A program made the position numbers and the translations under genes. A stretch of DNA of 64,000 nucleotides from Chitinophaga pinensis (GTDB lineage: Bacteria > Bacteroidota > Bacteroidia > Chitinophagales > Chitinophagaceae), in assembly GCA_945862385.1 (NCBI GenBank), contig CAMAXV010000002.1:62001-126000 (forward strand). Reading direction: 5' to 3'. The stretch's first letter is position 1. Each line of letters begins with the position of its first letter. The notes beneath the pieces are model-generated. The model did no database searches. It was given only the letters and a program-made list of their open reading frames with translations, and had not been told where the DNA came from. This document shows, piece after piece, positions 52,927 through 63,000 of the stretch.

Positions 52927-52957
52927 CAAAAAGGGCTTTCATGAAGAAAGCCCTTTT
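52927..52957 (-). terminator. Terminator after tsf
   Basis: AAAAGGGCTTTC pairs with GAAAGCCCTTTT around a 5-base loop (52929-52957), with TTTTTG following on the minus strand and merging into the pyrH promoter. Confidence 0.85.
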
Positions 52958-52980
52958 ATATCTTAGCTATGAAAGATCAA

Positions 52981-53820
52981 TTAACCCAGCGCAACACGTT
53001 TGAAAGAAATCACACTGAGATCCTTACCTTTTGACTTGATGTAATCACCTACAGACATGCCACCATCCTTTACGAAAGCCTGAGCAAGCAGGGTGCTTTC
53101 CTTAAAGAATGAATTGAGTTTACCGTCTGCAATTTTTGAAATCATCTCATCAGGCTTTCCGGCCATTTTGGGATCATTTTTGATCAGGTCAACGATAATT
53201 CCCTTTTCCCTTTCAACAACCTCAGGTGATACAGTAGCAGGATCAATAGCCACAGGATTCATTGCAGCAATCTGCATGGCAACGTCCTTACCAACTTCTG
53301 CCTCTGTTTCGCTCAGACCAACAAGCACACCCATTCTGTTTGCACCATGAATATAGGAAGAAACAAAAGGTGCTTCAATACGCTCGAATTTCGAAATGCC
53401 TATTTTCTCACCGATACTTGCAAGCTTGTCGTTTACAAGGTCAGCTATTTTGGCCCCACCGATTTCGATGGTATTGAGCTCATCAACAGATTTTACATCA
53501 TTAGCAATTGCTGCATCAATGATACTCTGAGCAAAAGCTATGAAATCTGTGTTCTTACTTACGAAGTCAGTTTCACAACTCAGACACAAGGTAATTCCTG
53601 TGGAATTGCTATCGTTGGTTTTGGCAAGTACAACACCTTCCTTCGCATCACGGTCACCACGTAAAGCAGCAACTTTCTGACCTTTTTTCCTAAGCCAATC
53701 GATTGCAGCTTCAACGTCGCCATTGTTTTCTGTAAGAGCCTTGCGACAATCCATCATACCGGCTCCGGTCATCTGACGCAGCTGATTGATTTCAGCTGCC
53801 GTTATTTTTATTTCTGACAT
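52981..53820 (-). CDS. tsf: Translation elongation factor Ts
   Basis: Guanine-nucleotide exchange factor for EF-Tu. The 279 residues carry the N-terminal LRQMTGAGMMDCRKALTEN signature (about 14-32) and the core motif LSCETDFVSKNTDFIAFA (about 78-95). It is the last gene of the rplM-rpsI-rpsB-tsf operon, 70 bases after rpsB, with a terminator immediately after it. Confidence 0.97.
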   Translation of the reverse strand: MSEIKITAAEINQLRQMTGAGMMDCRKALTENNGDVEAAIDWLRKKGQKVAALRGDRDAKEGVVLAKTNDSNSTGITLCLSCETDFVSKNTDFIAFAQSIIDAAIANDVKSVDELNTIEIGGAKIADLVNDKLASIGEKIGISKFERIEAPFVSSYIHGANRMGVLVGLSETEAEVGKDVAMQIAAMNPVAIDPATVSPEVVEREKGIIVDLIKNDPKMAGKPDEMISKIADGKLNSFFKESTLLAQAFVKDGGMSVGDYIKSKGKDLSVISFKRVALG

Positions 53821-53890
53821 AATTTATCCTCCGGCATCAAAGTTACTTAGAACTAAGAATACACTGTTTTAAGTTATGGTTATGGAATGC

Positions 53891-54757
53891 TTATTTCTTC
53901 AAAGCAGGCTTCCTGCCACCTGCACCTGCTGCAGGCACACGGCGCTTGGGGGCACCTGGCTTGGATCTGCGTCCACCTTCTGAATCACCACCTTCCTCAT
54001 CAACAGAAAATCTGAGTGCATTGTCAGCTGATTCTTCAGAATCATCCTCATCAGACTTTTCAGCCTGACGCTCGGCAAGACCTTCTGCAATGGCAGCAGT
54101 AATGTAATTGGTTATGATAGCAATTGATTTGGTAGCATCATCATTCGCAGGTACTGGGAAATCAACCTTATTCGGATCGCAGTTGGTATCAACCATTCCA
54201 AAAGTTGTTATGCCCAGACGCTTGGCTTCAGACATGGCAATATGCTCATGACCGATGTCAATGATGAAAAGAGCAGCAGGCACCCTTCCCAGCTGGGAAA
54301 TACCACCTAAAACCTTTTCCATTTTATCCTTGTCGCGAGACAACTGAAGACGCTCTTTCTTAGTGATGTTATCGAAGCTGCCATCGTTCAACATTTTCTC
54401 GATGCTCTGCATTTTCTTTACAGACTTACGTACTGTATTGAAATTGGTAAGCATACCACCCAGCCAACGTTCGGTAACATAAGGCATGTTAACGCGCTGT
54501 GCGCACTCTGTAACGATTTCTTTAGCCTGCTTTTTGGTACCTACAAACATGATCTTCTTACCACTCTTGGCAATATTCTTGAGGGCAAGTGCTGTTTCCT
54601 GAAGGCATTCAACAGTCTTGTTCAAATCAATGATATGTATACCTTTTTTCTCTGCATAGATGTAAGGCAACATCTTTGGATTCCACTTCTTGCGGAGGTG
54701 ACCGAAATGAACACCTGCTTCCAGAAGTTGCTGCTGCAGTGAAGTATTATTTTCCAT
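53891..54757 (-). CDS. rpsB: 30S ribosomal protein S2
   Basis: A small-subunit protein of 288 residues. Landmarks are LLEAGVHFGHLRKKWNPKM, FVGTKKQAKEIV, WLGGMLTNFNTVRKSV and GMVDTNCDPNKVDFPVPAND. The C-terminus carries an extra 50 or so residues, first acidic (SDEDDSEESAD), then basic (GGRRSKPGAPKRRVP), absent from E. coli S2. It lies 39 bases after rpsI. Confidence 0.97.
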   Translation of the reverse strand: MENNTSLQQQLLEAGVHFGHLRKKWNPKMLPYIYAEKKGIHIIDLNKTVECLQETALALKNIAKSGKKIMFVGTKKQAKEIVTECAQRVNMPYVTERWLGGMLTNFNTVRKSVKKMQSIEKMLNDGSFDNITKKERLQLSRDKDKMEKVLGGISQLGRVPAALFIIDIGHEHIAMSEAKRLGITTFGMVDTNCDPNKVDFPVPANDDATKSIAIITNYITAAIAEGLAERQAEKSDEDDSEESADNALRFSVDEEGGDSEGGRRSKPGAPKRRVPAAGAGGRKPALKK

Positions 54758-54796
54758 TGTAAACTGTATGTTTTAATTACTTGATTGATGATACGA

Positions 54797-55186
54797 TTAA
54801 CGCTTGCTGAACTGGTAGCTTCTTCTAGCCTTCTTCTTACCAAATTTCTTCCTTTCAACACCCCTCGGATCCCTTCTCAGCAACCCGGCTGCCTTTAATA
54901 CAGGCCTGAACTCAGGATTCATTTCGATCAGCGCTCTTGAAATACCAAGCTTGGAAGCTTCGGCCTGACCTTTTTTACCACCGCCTGCAGCGTTGATCTT
55001 GATATCATATTTCCCAGCTCCTTCTATCGTTTTGATTGGAAGCTCAACCTGATTTTGCAGATAAACCTGCGGAAAGTATACTTTATAATCATGGTCGTTC
55101 ACGGTAATCTGACCATCCCCCTTGCTGAGGAATACTCTGGTAACAGCTTCTTTTCTGCGACCAAGTCCGTTTTTTTGTTTTTCCAT
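54797..55186 (-). CDS. rpsI: 30S ribosomal protein S9
   Basis: A 129-residue protein with GLGRRKEAVTRVFL at the start and the conserved DPRGVERKKFGKKKARRSYQFSKR end (quoted in part), whose last Lys-Arg reaches the ribosomal P site. It lies 27 bases after rplM as in most bacteria. Confidence 0.97.
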   Translation of the reverse strand: MEKQKNGLGRRKEAVTRVFLSKGDGQITVNDHDYKVYFPQVYLQNQVELPIKTIEGAGKYDIKINAAGGGKKGQAEASKLGISRALIEMNPEFRPVLKAAGLLRRDPRGVERKKFGKKKARRSYQFSKR

Positions 55187-55213
55187 TATGCTTTGATTGA
55201 ATGCGTTTGAAAA

Positions 55214-55657
55214 TTAGTATTTAAAAGGTGTTGGTTGCTGTGCGGTATGAGGATGCTCAGCACCTGCATAAACAAAAAACTTTTTGATCATCTTGCGACC
55301 AAGTCTGTTCTTTGGCAACATGCCCTTTACTGCACGCTCTAAAATCTGCTCAGGACGACGCTTCAGCAGGTCCTTGGCAATTTCAATTTTCTGTCCGCCA
55401 GGATAACCAGTAACATGCTGATACTCCTTGTCGTTCAGTTTGTTGCCTGTAAAAACAACCTTTTCTGCATTGATAACAATCACATAATCTCCGCAATCCA
55501 CGTGGGGTGAATAATACGCTTTGTTCTTACCGCGTAAAACAGAAGCAATCTTGCTGCTGATTCGACCCACAGTTTGATTGGTCCCGTCTACAACATGCCA
55601 TTTGCGTTGCACGGAAGCTGCATTTGCATGCTTTGTGGTGAAATGTAGTTTACTCAT
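55214..55657 (-). CDS. rplM: 50S ribosomal protein L13
   Basis: A 147-residue protein recognised by WHVVDGTNQTVGRISSKIAS, DYVIVINAEKVVFTGNKL and AVKGMLPKNRLGRKMIKKF. It is the first gene of the rplM-rpsI-rpsB-tsf operon. The leader of about 82 bases after the TAACTTTG promoter box contains a small hairpin near the start codon. Confidence 0.97.
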   Translation of the reverse strand: MSKLHFTTKHANAASVQRKWHVVDGTNQTVGRISSKIASVLRGKNKAYYSPHVDCGDYVIVINAEKVVFTGNKLNDKEYQHVTGYPGGQKIEIAKDLLKRRPEQILERAVKGMLPKNRLGRKMIKKFFVYAGAEHPHTAQQPTPFKY

Positions 55658-55670
55658 TTTAATTTATTTA

Positions 55671-55684
55671 CGGATTTCCATCCG
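55671..55684 (-). promoter_or_regulatory. Hairpin in the rplM leader
   Basis: On the minus strand CGGAT-GGAA-ATCCG, a five-base-pair stem with a GNRA-type loop, 13 bases before the rplM ATG. A role in L13 autoregulation is only an inference. Confidence 0.35.
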
Positions 55685-55739
55685 GGTTTGAAAATAGTGC
55701 CCCGCCATCCCGGGTTCACCCCTCTTTTTCGAAGGACTG

Positions 55740-55747
55740 CAAAGTTA
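55740..55747 (-). promoter_or_regulatory. -7 promoter box of the rplM operon
   Basis: Reads TAACTTTG on the minus strand, 82 bases before the rplM ATG. Confidence 0.55.
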
Positions 55748-55762
55748 TAGAATGAATTACTT

Positions 55763-55782
55763 AAAAACACGTAAAAGCGTGT
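55763..55782 (-). terminator. Weak terminator after the VCBS operon
   Basis: On the minus strand ACACG-CTTTTA-CGTGT followed by TTTTT, between the GyrI-like gene and the rplM promoter. Confidence 0.5.
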
Positions 55783-55838
55783 ATATTTTCAGCCTCCCCC
55801 TTGTAACTAATTGATTATCAGTAAATATTTTGACAAAT

Positions 55839-56729
55839 TTAAAATATTGGATAAGAAATTCGGGTTTTTATCACCTGTGAATCCGCAAAACCATAGCCTG
55901 GTGTAAGGAATTTCTGGAAAGGAATAGCCATACTCACAAGACTATTGTTGCGCTTGTATTCCTCAAGTATGCCATACAAATCTTTAGTTTTACCATAAGG
56001 TCCCTCATAATCAAGCACCAACAATTTCTTCCCATAAGGCATCATTTTAAATTGTATGTTTTCTCCAGGATTTTTATCAGAACCACTGTTCACACCTATT
56101 GAACCATAAATAATATCCTCTTCTTTATTGAGTGGCTGACTGTAAAAAATGCGCACGCCATTATAGCCGGCTCCAACTTTTTCAGCTCTTGCTATCAACT
56201 CATCAAAGAGATTTTTCGTTTCAGCCTGCGTATTTATTTTCTTCACTATCCGCTGTTGAAAGAAAAATGAACTGTCTGTGACTGTAGTAACTGAAATCTT
56301 ATGTCCATAGACGTAGGTTGTTGTCGTCAAAAGTTCACCAAGATTACTAATGGCATCAGCCGCATCCTTTTTATAAGTGCCCACTTCTCCCGGTAGCCAT
56401 GAAGTTTGATACCTGTAAATAATTTTGGTAAGAGAAGGGTCGGTAGTATCCGGACTCACAATGACACGCAGGGGTATAGTCTGGGTTTTACTGGTGTTTG
56501 TGAGGATGAATTCAAAGGGGTTGGCTTTCGTAACGGATAACTGATACCCAGCTGAATCAGCTGGATAAAACCATTTTTTCAGGCTCTCAGGTGTTTCAAA
56601 CTCTTTCATAACCCTTTCAAGTGGTAGCGGCACACGCACAATCACCTCTTCATTGGTTGGCACAACTAAAAATACCAATGCAACAGCTGCAGTCAGCAGC
56701 ATCAAAATCCATTTCATTTTCTTTCTCAT
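55839..56729 (-). CDS. SRPBCC plus GyrI-like effector-binding domain protein
   Basis: A 296-residue protein with an N-terminal membrane anchor or signal (about 6-24, ILMLLTAAVALVFLVV). A START-like segment covers about 30-110 (PLERVMKEFETPESLKKWFYP), and the C-terminal half (about 195-296) resembles GyrI-like effector-binding domains (VLDYEGPYGKTKDLYGILEEY, FADSQVIKTRISYPIF). It may bind a small ligand at the membrane. It begins 10 bases after the second VCBS gene and is likely part of that operon. Confidence 0.65.
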   Translation of the reverse strand: MRKKMKWILMLLTAAVALVFLVVPTNEEVIVRVPLPLERVMKEFETPESLKKWFYPADSAGYQLSVTKANPFEFILTNTSKTQTIPLRVIVSPDTTDPSLTKIIYRYQTSWLPGEVGTYKKDAADAISNLGELLTTTTYVYGHKISVTTVTDSSFFFQQRIVKKINTQAETKNLFDELIARAEKVGAGYNGVRIFYSQPLNKEEDIIYGSIGVNSGSDKNPGENIQFKMMPYGKKLLVLDYEGPYGKTKDLYGILEEYKRNNSLVSMAIPFQKFLTPGYGFADSQVIKTRISYPIF

Positions 56730-56739
56730 ATCCTGTTGT

Positions 56740-59700
56740 TCATTTTCGTTTTATAGACAGCACTGACGTATTACCTGAATTACGTACAACCATTATACCA
56801 TCCTCTATTGAAACCAGTTTACGAATCTGACCTTTTAAAGCCACGCCTGGAATAGACATATACTTCATCCTTCCTTCACCATCATTGATAAGAAAACTTC
56901 CGAAATCCGCATCATTCCTGCCAAGTTGGATATTGTTTTCATAATAATTCCCTGCCAGTACAATATCAAGGTCGCCATCCTGATCCACATCATAAGGTAA
57001 TGCACTTTTCAACGGAGACAACTGCTGCTGCCAGGGTAATGGCATGCCTTTAAATCCATCACTTCCCTGATTTACATAAATCATACTCCTAGATTCAGTA
57101 ACCTGCCACTTAACAGATTCACGCAACTTTGATTTTCCAAAAATTTGATATAAGTCTGCCGCGGCGAAATCTGCAGCATACAAAAACTGCTTTTTCAAAG
57201 GTGGCAGTTGCTTTTCCAGATCAGCTTTAACCGCAAAACATATCTCCTTGCCCTCCACGTAATAGGTGATAACCTGTTCGCCCAAACCATTTCCGTCAAA
57301 GTCATTATAGTACATCCTGATGGGTTCTTTTTCATGCGGAGTCAACCTGCCATTGGTTCCACTGTTGCCGGCAATAAGATCTGTATCCCCGTCTCCGTCA
57401 ATGTCAAAAGGCAATACAAAATTCCAAAAGCCCTCAGCGTTGGTTATACTTTTTTCTTCCCCCAAAAAATGATAATCCGTTCCTGCCTCAAGTACTGTTA
57501 TTGCGCCCCATTCTCTGGCCAGTACCAAATCAGTGCGCTTATCGCCATTCAGATCTGTCCAGCGTGCATCAGTTACCATACCTGCCTGCTTCAATGCTGG
57601 TGCCCAGGAGTCTGTTACATCGGTGAATCCTCCTTTGCCATTATTTAACAATAAAAAAGACGCCACGGGTTTTCCATAGGCAAAAGGCATGGCCCTTCCT
57701 CCCAGAAATAGATCTATCAGGCCATCAGAATTGAAATCAAAGGGTCTGACACAGGAAAGTGTTATATCAAAAACAGGAAATGCATTGGCCTGACGCGTGA
57801 AGACACCTCCCTTGTTTAAATATAGCCTGGGTGTGAGGTATGGTGTTTCTCCGTAATATTCATTACCCGCAGACACAACAATAAGATCTTGCGAACAATC
57901 ATTATTGACATCGACAAATGCTGCATCAACATCTTCGTAAGTGGAATCATTGATAAGGTCCTGAGCAATGAGCGGCTGTTCCATGTCTTTGCTGAACCAG
58001 CTAATCTGGCTTCGCTTCCCCTTGGATGAACCCATGAACAAATATGTCACTCCAGCAACCTTTTCGCTGACTGCAAATGCTGGCCCCTCAGTAGAAAGCA
58101 TGTGTGGCATCAAGGGCTCACGGTCAAACTCATTGAATGGATTTTCCTTGTGAGTAATCAAGCCGGCATTCTCCTCCCACAAAATTCCACCATCTGGAAC
58201 ACCAATCCCTTGCTGAAAGCCATATGGAGGTAACCCTTCCCTGTAAACAACTTCAACAGAACCTGTATCAGCTGGATTAAGCTTCTGATAACTCCCTCCC
58301 GGCCATATCAGCAATACTGAATCTACAGGAACTTCTCCCATGCCAATGTGCAATGGTCCTTCCATACTCGATTGAAAACCCCTGATAGGAAACTTTTCAT
58401 AACTCCTGACTTCTCCATGGGTATAAACTAAAACTTTTGCACCAATAGCCTGCAGATTCCCTTTCTGCCCCTGGAGCTTCAGCGTGAGTTGCTTTTCAAG
58501 AGGAAGCTTTTGGTGCACATTTTTGTAAACAAGCGGTGCTTCATCGATATTGTTGACTACAATGTCCAGATCTCCATCATTATCCAGATCGGCATAGATA
58601 GCCCCGTTCGAAAAAGTTGGCTGATCATTCTTAATACTTCCAGAAATGTCCGCAAACCTTGCTTCACCTGTATTTCTAAAAAACTTGTTCTTCAATTTTA
58701 GCTGCGGAAATTTATCTATTACTTTCATTTCTGTTTCAGACATTTCGCCTGTCCTGATCTTTGACTGAATAGCATCATCAGAAATGAAATTGACATAGTC
58801 TATGTCATTCAACCTGCGGGGTATACCATTAGAAATGAAAAGATCCTTATAGCCATCATTGTCAAAGTCAACCCAAAGAGGAGCCCAAGACCAGTCTGTT
58901 GCATGGATTCCTGCGTATATCCCCACCTCGCTGAAATAACCATTACCTCTGTTGAATTGGAGGTTATTACGGGCATACTGGTGATTATACCCATAGCGGA
59001 GTTTCATATTAAAAAGATTGTACTGGTCTTCACCCAAAGACCTTTTCAGAATATAAGGATCTTCAGGCAGCATGTCTACAGATACAATATCAGGCAACGC
59101 ATCATTGTTGATATCAGCCGCATCTACACCCATAGAAAACTGGGATGTATGCATTATGGTGCTGTCAAGTACTTCACTGAATCCACCTCTTTGGTTGTTA
59201 AGGTAGAAATAATCATTCTCATGAAAATCATTTCCAATATACAAATCCGGATACCCGTCTGAGTTCAAATCAGATACTACAATACCTAGACCATAACCTA
59301 TTACGGAGGAATTGATACCCGACACTTTGGTTTCATCTACATAATACCCACCTTCATTTCTGTAAAACCTATCCCCGGATAAGCTGTCATAAGTGTTGAA
59401 ATAAGTCTGCCTGGCATTGAATGTGCTATTATACCTGAGTGAATGATTCAGCAGATACATATCCAGATCTCCATCAAGGTCCTGATCAAAAAAAGCCGCT
59501 TGTGTGCTGAATCCATTGAATGTTAATCCATACGCAGCAGTTGCGTCTTCAAACTCAGGTATTCCTTCACGGCTAATTGATTTACATAACAGGAGCAGGT
59601 TGCCTTTTTGCAGTGTCTCATACCGGCCAACACGACATATATACAAATCAAGCATGCCATCCTGATTGATATCCACAACAGAAACACCAGTTGACCAACC

Positions 59701-60024
59701 ACCATCATCGGGGATACCTGCCTGAATAGTGATGTCTCTAAAATGCATCTGACCATCATTGAGAAACATACTGTTTCTGCCCTGATTGGAACAAAAAAAC
59801 AAATCAACATGACCATCCTTGTTAAAATCGCCTGCAGCCATTCCTGCACCGTTGTAAAAGTACATGTAGTTCAACATGTTAACTTTCCCATTGGGTGTAA
59901 GCCTGTTAGCAAATTCAAGACCCGTCTCGTCTTTACCAAGTACTTCAAACAAAGGCTCCTGCTTGCTGCATGATACAATAGATACAAACAGTGCAATCCA
60001 GCAAAGAATTTTTAGCATTTTCAC
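56740..60024 (-). CDS. VCBS/FG-GAP repeat lipoprotein with ASPIC/UnbV domain (second copy)
   Basis: A 1094-residue lipoprotein with lipobox IVSC (Cys about residue 19). Many FG-GAP/VCBS blades with calcium-binding DxNxDG loops (DFNKDGHVDLFF, DINQDGMLDLYI, DLDNDGDLDIVVNN) form one or two beta-propellers. An ASPIC/UnbV domain lies around 535-605 (AIGAKVLVYTHGEVRSYEKF, GFQSSMEGPLHIGMGE). A further propeller follows. Such proteins often accompany SusCD systems and are thought to bind glycans or proteins at the surface. It overlaps its paralogue by 4 bases. Confidence 0.88.
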   Translation of the reverse strand: MKMLKILCWIALFVSIVSCSKQEPLFEVLGKDETGLEFANRLTPNGKVNMLNYMYFYNGAGMAAGDFNKDGHVDLFFCSNQGRNSMFLNDGQMHFRDITIQAGIPDDGGWSTGVSVVDINQDGMLDLYICRVGRYETLQKGNLLLLCKSISREGIPEFEDATAAYGLTFNGFSTQAAFFDQDLDGDLDMYLLNHSLRYNSTFNARQTYFNTYDSLSGDRFYRNEGGYYVDETKVSGINSSVIGYGLGIVVSDLNSDGYPDLYIGNDFHENDYFYLNNQRGGFSEVLDSTIMHTSQFSMGVDAADINNDALPDIVSVDMLPEDPYILKRSLGEDQYNLFNMKLRYGYNHQYARNNLQFNRGNGYFSEVGIYAGIHATDWSWAPLWVDFDNDGYKDLFISNGIPRRLNDIDYVNFISDDAIQSKIRTGEMSETEMKVIDKFPQLKLKNKFFRNTGEARFADISGSIKNDQPTFSNGAIYADLDNDGDLDIVVNNIDEAPLVYKNVHQKLPLEKQLTLKLQGQKGNLQAIGAKVLVYTHGEVRSYEKFPIRGFQSSMEGPLHIGMGEVPVDSVLLIWPGGSYQKLNPADTGSVEVVYREGLPPYGFQQGIGVPDGGILWEENAGLITHKENPFNEFDREPLMPHMLSTEGPAFAVSEKVAGVTYLFMGSSKGKRSQISWFSKDMEQPLIAQDLINDSTYEDVDAAFVDVNNDCSQDLIVVSAGNEYYGETPYLTPRLYLNKGGVFTRQANAFPVFDITLSCVRPFDFNSDGLIDLFLGGRAMPFAYGKPVASFLLLNNGKGGFTDVTDSWAPALKQAGMVTDARWTDLNGDKRTDLVLAREWGAITVLEAGTDYHFLGEEKSITNAEGFWNFVLPFDIDGDGDTDLIAGNSGTNGRLTPHEKEPIRMYYNDFDGNGLGEQVITYYVEGKEICFAVKADLEKQLPPLKKQFLYAADFAAADLYQIFGKSKLRESVKWQVTESRSMIYVNQGSDGFKGMPLPWQQQLSPLKSALPYDVDQDGDLDIVLAGNYYENNIQLGRNDADFGSFLINDGEGRMKYMSIPGVALKGQIRKLVSIEDGIMVVRNSGNTSVLSIKRK

Positions 60025-63000
60025 TTCCCCTGATTAGTTTGGTACAGAATAGGACTATCATTATTTTGTATGAATAGGTAGTTCAGGGCTCCATTGATGA
60101 AAATGGACTTGATATCCCTTGTTTCACCCACAACTTCAATGCCTGAGGCCGCAGGGGAAAGCGGACTGAATCGTCTCTTACCGTCATTTATCAACAACAA
60201 ACCATAACCTGCATCCATCCGTGAGAACTGAGGAAGCCATTCGTATAAATTGAATCCAAAAATCAAATCCACACGACCATCTCTATTGACATCAGTAGGC
60301 AGGATTGATTTAACAGCGGAGAGCTGAACCTCCATGGGTAAGGGCATAAACTCAAAAGATCCATTACCATTATTCCACGCAATACAGGAACTGCTGTAAT
60401 TATAGGTTTGAACTTCACTATTCTTGATCAATTCACTGCTGAAAAGTTGTTGAACAGATTTTTCTGCATAAGCATCATGCCTAAGATTCTGTTTCTTCAA
60501 GGAAGGAATCTGATCAGTCAAATCTTTTTTGAGGAATACAGGCACATCCTTGCCATTCACGGTGCGGCTGATTATCACTTGCTTAAGCGCCGACTCATCA
60601 AACTGATTAACCCACATTTTAACCGGTTCTGTTTGAGTAGGTCGCAGGTAGTTATTAGCCCCATTATTTCCCAGTACAAGATCCATATCGCCGTCCTGAT
60701 CCAGGTCTGCTGCCGTTACTGAATGCCACCAACCCTTGTAAAGTCCTTCCTGCTTTCCTACAGGTATAAATTTTCCATTGACTAAACTATAAATTGCAGG
60801 CTCCATCCACTCTCCTACCAGAATAAGCTCGGGCATGCCTTTGCCATCGAGTTCGGCAAAAATGGCTGAAGTAATCATACCTGGCCTAACATCTGCCAAG
60901 ATCGACTCATCCAAAACAAACGCTGCATTCCCACTGTTCCTGTAAAATGCAGGTTTAGGCATAGTACCATACTGCACAGGCACAGAGCAAGAAGCAGTAA
61001 AAACATCCAGATCTCCATCCGCATCAATATCAATCCTAAGCATCACATTTGTATTGCCAACAGCTAAGGGAAAAGCACCTTCTTTTTTCTTAAACAACCC
61101 TTTACCATCATTGATATACAACCGATGAGACATGGGTTTGGATAATGTAGGTCTGTTATTACCACCGGAGCCAACCATTAAATCGAGGTCCTTATCACCG
61201 TCTGCGTCAAAGAAAACGGCAGCAACATCTTCAGGCTCTTTTTCCTGGATCCATAATTCTTCATTGGATTTATAAAAACCCTGCCTGGACTGTATATACA
61301 AGCTTGCTGGATGTGATGAAGCACCACCAATAAACACATCATCCAACCCATCACTGTTAACATCGCCAACGGCAGCGCGTGGACCTTCCCGGGATATGAG
61401 TCTGGGAATATTTCTTTCCTGATATATATCCACGTAATTGTCCTCTACATGGGAATTAAATTGGAAATTGTTATTCACAGCTAAATAGGAAGGAGTCGTA
61501 ACTGCTGGAACAAACTTTCTGTCTGAAGAATCCTTGACAAGATGATGAACCGAATCCTGAAGCAGATTTTTCATCGTGCGAAAGGTCCTGTCTGGCCAGT
61601 AAACCCTAACAGAGTCGATGGTTCGGTTTTGACCAAGACCAAAAAGTATTTTATAATCTACGGACGATTGGAATCCGCGTGTTGGAAGCAATTCTCTTGA
61701 GAGTACTTCTTTTCCACTGTAAAGTTCTATACGTGAACCGATAGCCTGCCTGTTGGGTTTATCAGCCTGAAGTGTAAAGCCGATATAATGATTACCTGTA
61801 GTTTCACGGCTGTTATTTCGGTAAATAAAGGCAGGTTGATTGAGGTTATTAACTATCAGATCAAGGTCTCCGTCATTATCAAGATCACCATATGCTGCGC
61901 CATTAGAAAAGGAGTTAGTTGTAACCCCAGAAGAATCTCCTGCATCGGCAAAATTAAATGCCCCTTTGTTGAGGTAAAATTTATTTTTGATTGGGCGGGA
62001 TGGCATTTTCTTGATTACTTCCTCTACCTCTTCCTTTTCACCAGTTACTACCATGCGCTGTACTACTTCGTCAGCAAAAAAATCTATAAAGTCCTGATCT
62101 GTCAGATCATGATAAATACCATTGCATACATAAATATCATTGAATCCATCATTATCTGCATCAAAAAGTAAGGCTCCCCAGCTCCAGTCTGTTGCGGATA
62201 CGCCTGCATAATGTGCAACGTCGCTGAACATTCCCCTGCCATTGTTTTTCTGCAGGGTATTCTGCATATACTGATAATAGAAATCAGACTTGAATTTATA
62301 TTTGAAAACATCGTACCGCTCAAAAGATGTAGTTATTTTCAGCCGTTTATCATCCCCAGGAAGCATCTCTGTAACAAACATGTCATTCCAGCCATCATTG
62401 TTAACATCAGCCATGTCTGCACCCATGGAAGAATGACTGAGATGCCTTACTCTTTTTGTAAGTTCTTCACTGAACTTTCCGTTGCCCTGGTTGATATAGA
62501 GGTAATCCCTTTCAAAGAAATCATTGCTTACATAAATGTCGGGCAGGAGATCTCCGTTTACATCTCCAACAGTTACACCCAAACCAAAACCTATCAGACT
62601 CCCATATATGCCGGCATCTTCGCTGACATCTGTAAAAACACCACCATCGTTGCGCATGAGTTTATCCCCACCTCCCTTCAGATCGTCTGCCACATTCCAG
62701 TCTTTTGCACGCAATTCTCGCTTATTGGAATAATTGAGTGTATTAACCGGGATGAAACTGTTGTTGAGGATATAGCAATCCAGATCACCATCTAGGTCAT
62801 AATCAAAAAAGGCTGCATGCGTAGTGAAGCCGGAATCATTCAAACCATAGCGTGCTGCCTGATCCGTGAAATGCATTTTTCCGTCATTGATCCAGAGTTC
62901 ATTCTCTGTATTCACTCCGGGCTGATATCCTGCGTTGCAAACATAGATGTCCAGGAAACCATCCTGGTTAATATCGACCAAAGCCACACCGGTGCTCCAC

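Noticed and set aside
62211-62795. 194-codon frame antisense to the first VCBS gene
   Set aside because: Ile/Val/Thr-rich shadow of repeated propeller loops on the other strand.
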